Of a stretch of 64,000 nucleotides of DNA, positions 60,514 to 64,000 are shown one piece after another. Source of the stretch: Litoreibacter ponti. Its GTDB lineage: Bacteria; Pseudomonadota; Alphaproteobacteria; Rhodobacterales; Rhodobacteraceae. A program made the translations under genes and the position numbers. The stretch spans positions 1,364,001-1,428,000 of the forward strand of contig NZ_QBKS01000001.1 in NCBI RefSeq assembly GCF_003054285.1, given 5' to 3'. Each line of letters starts with the position of its first letter. Position 1 is the stretch's first letter. Under the pieces are notes generated by a model. That model saw nothing but the letters and a program-made list of their open reading frames with translations. It was not told the origin of the DNA and searched no databases.

Positions 60514-62094
60514 ATGGACATTGGAACGATATCTCTGGTCGTCCTGATGGGCATGCTCGTCCTTCTGGCGATTGGTATGCCCTTAGGCTTCGCCTCTGGC
60601 TTTTTGGCCGTCGTGGTCATGGTAATGAAATTTGGGCCGGACCTGCTGTTCAGCAACTTCGGAACTGGTCCGTTGAACCTTCTCGGCCAACGGATTTACG
60701 GCATCACGACAAGCTATGTGCTGGTTTCCGTACCGCTTTTCATATTCATGGCCAATCTGCTCGAACGCTCCGGCATCGCGCGGGACATGTATGATACGCT
60801 TGAGAAATGGATGAGCCGCACCCGTGGTGGCATCGCCGTGGTGACCGCCTTGATGGCTGTAGTCATGGCCGCCATGTCTGGCATCATCGGGGGCGAAGTC
60901 GTATTGCTGGGCCTGATCGCGCTGCCACAAATGCTGCGGCTGGGCTATGATCAAAACCTCGCCATCGGCACGATCTGCGCGAGCGGCAGTCTTGGCACGA
61001 TGATCCCGCCATCCATCGTTCTGATTTTTTACGGGCTGATCACCGATACTTCGATCCACGCGCTCTTTCAGGCAGCCTTTGTGCCGGGTTTTATTCTGGC
61101 CGGATGTTACATCGCCTACATCCTGATCCGCACCAACCTACAACCGCATCTTGCCCCATTGCCCGAACCACGCGAAGGCGATCTGACTGGCCCGCAAAAG
61201 CGCCTTTATGGCCTGTCTCTGATCCTGATCATTGTCGCGGCTGCCGCTGCGATCATGGTGGCACGGGGGGTGTACTTCAATGCCGCCGGGCTTGTTGACG
61301 AAGACACGAGCTATGCAAGCGCGGGCTATCTGATGAAAGCAGGCGCGGTGTCGGCAGGATTGGTCGGGTTGCTGGTCTTCGGGATCGGTCTACAAACTGC
61401 CGAAGCCGCGTGGGATAGCGGTAAGGGCATGGTAGCCCCGCTTCTGGTCGTGTTTGTCGTGCTTGGGTCCATTTATGGCGGCGTCACAGGCATTACAGAG
61501 GCTGCCGGAATCGGCTCAGTTGCTGTCTTGCTGTTGATCATCATTCGCGGCGAGTTTTCCTGGCGTATTCTTCAAGAAGCCTCGATGCGCACGTTCAAAT
61601 CCACAGGCACGATCATGTGGGTCACCATCGGGGCAACGGCGCTCGCAGGTGCCTACACGCTTTCGGGCGGTCCGACATACGTTGCCAATCTCATTGTTGG
61701 AATGGACATCTCGACGCTCAGCGTTCTGCTGATCATGATGCTTGTCTTTCTATTTATGGGGGCCTTCATGGACTGGACGGGCATTGTGCTGCTGGTCATG
61801 CCGGTCTTTTTGCCTATTGTCCTGAAGCTGCCGCGTGATGAGCTTGGCCTCTTTGGTGGCCTTGATAGCCAACTCGCGGTGCAGGTTTGGTTCGGCGTTC
61901 TGTTCTGCGTGAACATGCAGGTGAGCTTCCTGTCGCCCCCATTTGGCGGTGCTGCATTTTACCTGAAATCCGTCGCCCCACCGCATATCACGCTGCCTCA
62001 GATTTTCCGAAGCTTCTTGCCCTTCATTGGCATTCAGATTGTCGTCTTGATGCTGATCCTGTTTGTGCCTCAAATCACGACGTTGTTCCTATGA
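60514..62094 (+). CDS. TRAP transporter large permease (DctM)
   Basis: A 526-residue permease, longer than the usual 430 because of extra helices in the middle (about 225-320). Diagnostic segments include AAMSGIIGGEVVLLGLIALPQM and TMIPPSIVLIFYG. The ATG directly follows the dctQ stop, and its stop overlaps the next gene (ATGA). Confidence 0.93.
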   Translation: MDIGTISLVVLMGMLVLLAIGMPLGFASGFLAVVVMVMKFGPDLLFSNFGTGPLNLLGQRIYGITTSYVLVSVPLFIFMANLLERSGIARDMYDTLEKWMSRTRGGIAVVTALMAVVMAAMSGIIGGEVVLLGLIALPQMLRLGYDQNLAIGTICASGSLGTMIPPSIVLIFYGLITDTSIHALFQAAFVPGFILAGCYIAYILIRTNLQPHLAPLPEPREGDLTGPQKRLYGLSLILIIVAAAAAIMVARGVYFNAAGLVDEDTSYASAGYLMKAGAVSAGLVGLLVFGIGLQTAEAAWDSGKGMVAPLLVVFVVLGSIYGGVTGITEAAGIGSVAVLLLIIIRGEFSWRILQEASMRTFKSTGTIMWVTIGATALAGAYTLSGGPTYVANLIVGMDISTLSVLLIMMLVFLFMGAFMDWTGIVLLVMPVFLPIVLKLPRDELGLFGGLDSQLAVQVWFGVLFCVNMQVSFLSPPFGGAAFYLKSVAPPHITLPQIFRSFLPFIGIQIVVLMLILFVPQITTLFL

Positions 62095-63347
62095 CCGATC
62101 CCACTCGCATTGAAGCCGACTACCTGATTGAAACGGCATATCCCCCCGAACAAGCCGCGGAAATCATGGCGGGCGAGCAGTCTTCCGGCACGTTCCGTCC
62201 GGTTCCGGGGGAGACACCCGAACTAAAGGAACGCGCTGCAGCACGGGTTGAGCGTTTGGAGTTGTTGGGCACGGTTGAAGCACCATCTTTGCCAGGGTCA
62301 GGTCAAACTATAGACGGCCAAGTCTACCAGCAGGCACACGTCACCCTGTCATGGCCCTTGGACAATCTCGGACCATCCTTACCGAACCTGATCGCAACGA
62401 TCGCGGGCAACCTTTTTGAGCTGAAGCCATTCTCCGGCCTCCGCTTGCTGGATGTTCGTCTGCCATCGGCTTTCGCGGCGGCCTATCCGGGGCCGAAGTT
62501 CGGGATGGATGGTACACGCAGACTTGCCGGTGTCGAAGGCCGACCGTTGATCGGGACGATCATCAAACCCAGCGTTGGATTAAGTGCCGAAGCGACGGGT
62601 GCGTTAGCTGCCGAACTCTGCGAAGGCGGCATCGACTTTATAAAGGACGACGAATTACAGGCCGACGGCCCCGCGTGCCCCTTCGATGATCGGGTCCATG
62701 CCGTGATGGCTGCGGTCAACGCGGCTGCGGACCGGACAGGCAAGAAGACGATGGTGGCCTTTAACCTGACCGGCGAAATTGACGAGATGCGCCGCCGCCA
62801 CGATCTGGTTCTGGCCGAAGGCGGCACCTGTATCATGGCGAGCGTCACCGGGGTCGGTATGTCGGGCATGATCGCACTTGGCCGTCATACGGAGCTGCCG
62901 ATCCACGCGCATCGTTGTGGCTGGGGCGCGCTCACGCGGTCCCCGGTGCTTGGTTGGGCCTATCCCGCATGGTCTAAGCTTTGGCGTTTGGCTGGTGCAG
63001 ACCACATGCACGTCAACGGGATCGACAACAAGTTCACCGAAGACAATGACAGCGTCATCGCTTCGGCACGGTCCTTGTCTGATCCTATGTTTGAGGCCAA
63101 CCCCATGCGGGCCGTACCAGTCTTTTCTTCCGGCCAGACCGTGCATCAGGCACCAGCCACATTGGCAGCAGCCGGATCGCCCGATTTGCTCGTGACGGCA
63201 GGTGGCGGCGTAGTCGCGCACCCGGATGGCGTTGCTGCGGGTGTGATGGCGATGCGGGAGGCCTATGACGCGGCCCTGTCCGGCATTGAAGTGCAGGATT
63301 ATGCCAAGGATCACCCAGCCCTTGCCGCAGCCCTGGAGGCCTACTAA
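62091..63347 (+). CDS. RuBisCO-like protein (form IV), OiaX-like by context
   Basis: A 418-residue member of the RuBisCO large-chain family. The strand GTIIKPSVGLS and the metal-site motif GGIDFIKDDE, with the carbamylated-lysine position, are present, but the overall sequence is a RuBisCO-like protein, not a CO2-fixing enzyme. Next to a DUF1537 kinase and TRAP transporter it fits the 3-oxo-isoapionate-4-phosphate transcarboxylase/hydrolase role described for apiose/apionate catabolism. The ATG overlaps the dctM stop by 4 bases. Confidence 0.9.
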   Translation: MTDPTRIEADYLIETAYPPEQAAEIMAGEQSSGTFRPVPGETPELKERAAARVERLELLGTVEAPSLPGSGQTIDGQVYQQAHVTLSWPLDNLGPSLPNLIATIAGNLFELKPFSGLRLLDVRLPSAFAAAYPGPKFGMDGTRRLAGVEGRPLIGTIIKPSVGLSAEATGALAAELCEGGIDFIKDDELQADGPACPFDDRVHAVMAAVNAAADRTGKKTMVAFNLTGEIDEMRRRHDLVLAEGGTCIMASVTGVGMSGMIALGRHTELPIHAHRCGWGALTRSPVLGWAYPAWSKLWRLAGADHMHVNGIDNKFTEDNDSVIASARSLSDPMFEANPMRAVPVFSSGQTVHQAPATLAAAGSPDLLVTAGGGVVAHPDGVAAGVMAMREAYDAALSGIEVQDYAKDHPALAAALEAY

Positions 63348-63349
63348 TC

Positions 63350-64000
63350 GTGACCGCCCCGCTGCTCACATTCTATGGCGATGACTTCACCGGCTCTTCA
63401 GCGGTAATGGAGGTGCTGAGTTTTGCGGGTATTCCGACGATGTTGTTCCTGGAGGCGCCGGGCGAGGAGGTTTTGTCCCGCTTTCCTGAGTTGCAGGCTG
63501 TCGGGGTGGCAGGGGTGGCGCGTTCTAAAAATCCAGCCTGGATGCGGGCACATTTACCGACAGTGTTCGAAGGATTGAAAAAGCTTGGCGCGCATTTAAT
63601 GCACTACAAGGTCTGCTCGACCTTCGACAGTGCGCCCGAAACAGGCTCTATTGGAGCAGCGGCGGAATTGGGGAAACAGATATTCAATCCCGAATGGATA
63701 CCGCTTGTGGTCGGCGCTCCTGCTATCGGGCGCTACCAGATCTTTGGGAACTTGTTCGCGGCAGCGGGGGATGGAGTGCATCGCCTTGACCGCCACCCGG
63801 TCATGTCTCGCCATCCCATAACGCCCATGGATGAAGCCGATCTGGGACGGCATTTGTCCCGCCAGACCGATTTGCGAATGGGTTGTGTCGATTTCCGTAC
63901 CATGACAACCGGCGAGGCGGATACCGCGTTGAGGACAGCAATCTCCAGCGGTGCTGAGATCATTGCGCTCGATGCGATGGACGACGCGACATTGCAGGAA
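63350..64000 (+). CDS. DUF1537 four-carbon acid sugar kinase, 3' end missing
   Basis: The first 217 residues of a DUF1537 kinase; the gene runs off the window (family length about 420). The N-terminal YGDDFTGSS and the substrate region YKVCSTFDSAPETGSIG are diagnostic. Such kinases phosphorylate tetronates or oxo-acid sugars; beside a RuBisCO-like protein the closest known role is OiaK, 3-oxo-isoapionate kinase. A GTG start follows the RLP stop by 2 bases, implying coupling. Confidence 0.9.
   Translation, partial: MTAPLLTFYGDDFTGSSAVMEVLSFAGIPTMLFLEAPGEEVLSRFPELQAVGVAGVARSKNPAWMRAHLPTVFEGLKKLGAHLMHYKVCSTFDSAPETGSIGAAAELGKQIFNPEWIPLVVGAPAIGRYQIFGNLFAAAGDGVHRLDRHPVMSRHPITPMDEADLGRHLSRQTDLRMGCVDFRTMTTGEADTALRTAISSGAEIIALDAMDDATLQE

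Noticed and set aside
62091..63347. Genuine CO2-fixing RuBisCO
   Set aside because: Only part of the active-site set is kept, and the context (TRAP, DUF1537 kinase) fits a RuBisCO-like protein.
1..64000. CRISPR arrays, rRNA, tRNA, insertion sequences
   Set aside because: No regularly spaced identical repeats, no tRNA-like T-arm consensus in the gaps and no transposase-like protein were found on reading; a covariance-model scan would be the decisive test.

Overview
The window looks like a chromosomal segment of a high-GC alphaproteobacterium, most likely of the Rhodobacterales (Roseobacter group). The evidence is a GcrA cell-cycle regulator, a VPLPA-CTERM protein, an imuA gene behind a GAAC-N7-GAAC LexA box of the Rhodobacter type, TRAP transporters, an argD-argF pair, a carnitine dehydrogenase/thioesterase fusion, and short dispersed intergenic repeats. 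No rRNA, tRNA, CRISPR array, transposase or replication origin was seen.

Region 1 (1-13.7 kb): the 3' part of hrpB, an orphan CoxL-type molybdenum hydroxylase subunit, a SAM methyltransferase, a DUF2235 hydrolase, and a two-gene cassette of a PhyH-type Fe(II)/2-oxoglutarate oxygenase and an HD-domain protein that recalls phosphonate-oxidising enzyme pairs. Then comes valS, bracketed by inverted repeats and carrying a dispersed repeat in frame, followed by an enoyl-CoA hydratase, a 54-residue twin-arginine-like small protein and a HisC-like aminotransferase.

Region 2 (13.7-30.5 kb) is mostly housekeeping: an alanine-glyoxylate-type aminotransferase, a family 2 glycosyltransferase, ygfZ, suhB, a DMT transporter, a GST divergent from a TetR regulator with a clear operator, a MetR-like regulator divergent from metF, a thioesterase, a fasciclin protein, an RraA-like aldolase, a GAF/HisKA_2 kinase, argF-argD, gcrA and a large AsmA-family protein.

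Region 3 (30.5-35.8 kb) mixes native genes (a VPLPA-CTERM protein, rimO) with two visibly AT-richer genes: a 449-residue protein with PD-(D/E)XK nuclease hallmarks and a DUF4386-like membrane protein. Two copies of a short palindromic repeat bound the stretch. Twin covarying hairpins follow rimO.

Region 4 (35.8-51.2 kb): dgkA with an M48 lipoprotein protease, a histone-deacetylase-like amidohydrolase with a small coupled partner, an AraC regulator, rhodanese, GNAT, a DMT transporter, and a fatty-acid desaturase divergent from an XRE regulator. A five-gene minus-strand operon with four consecutive 4-nt overlaps reads BKACE, lipocalin-like lipoprotein, small membrane protein, carnitine dehydrogenase/thioesterase, SDR; it is most simply read as carnitine to glycine betaine conversion. 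Then come a HEAT-like protein of unknown function, an aldo/keto reductase, and an orphan LexA-controlled imuA.

Region 5 (51.2-64 kb) starts where imuB and dnaE2 would be expected. It has lower GC and is catabolic: a minus-strand amidase-dctM-dctP-dctQ operon with a LysR regulator, and a plus-strand GntR regulator followed by dctP-dctQ-dctM, a RuBisCO-like protein and a DUF1537 acid-sugar kinase that runs off the window. The second set matches the logic of known RuBisCO-like/DUF1537 acid-sugar (apionate-type) pathways. Both TRAP operons carry a hairpin just after dctP.
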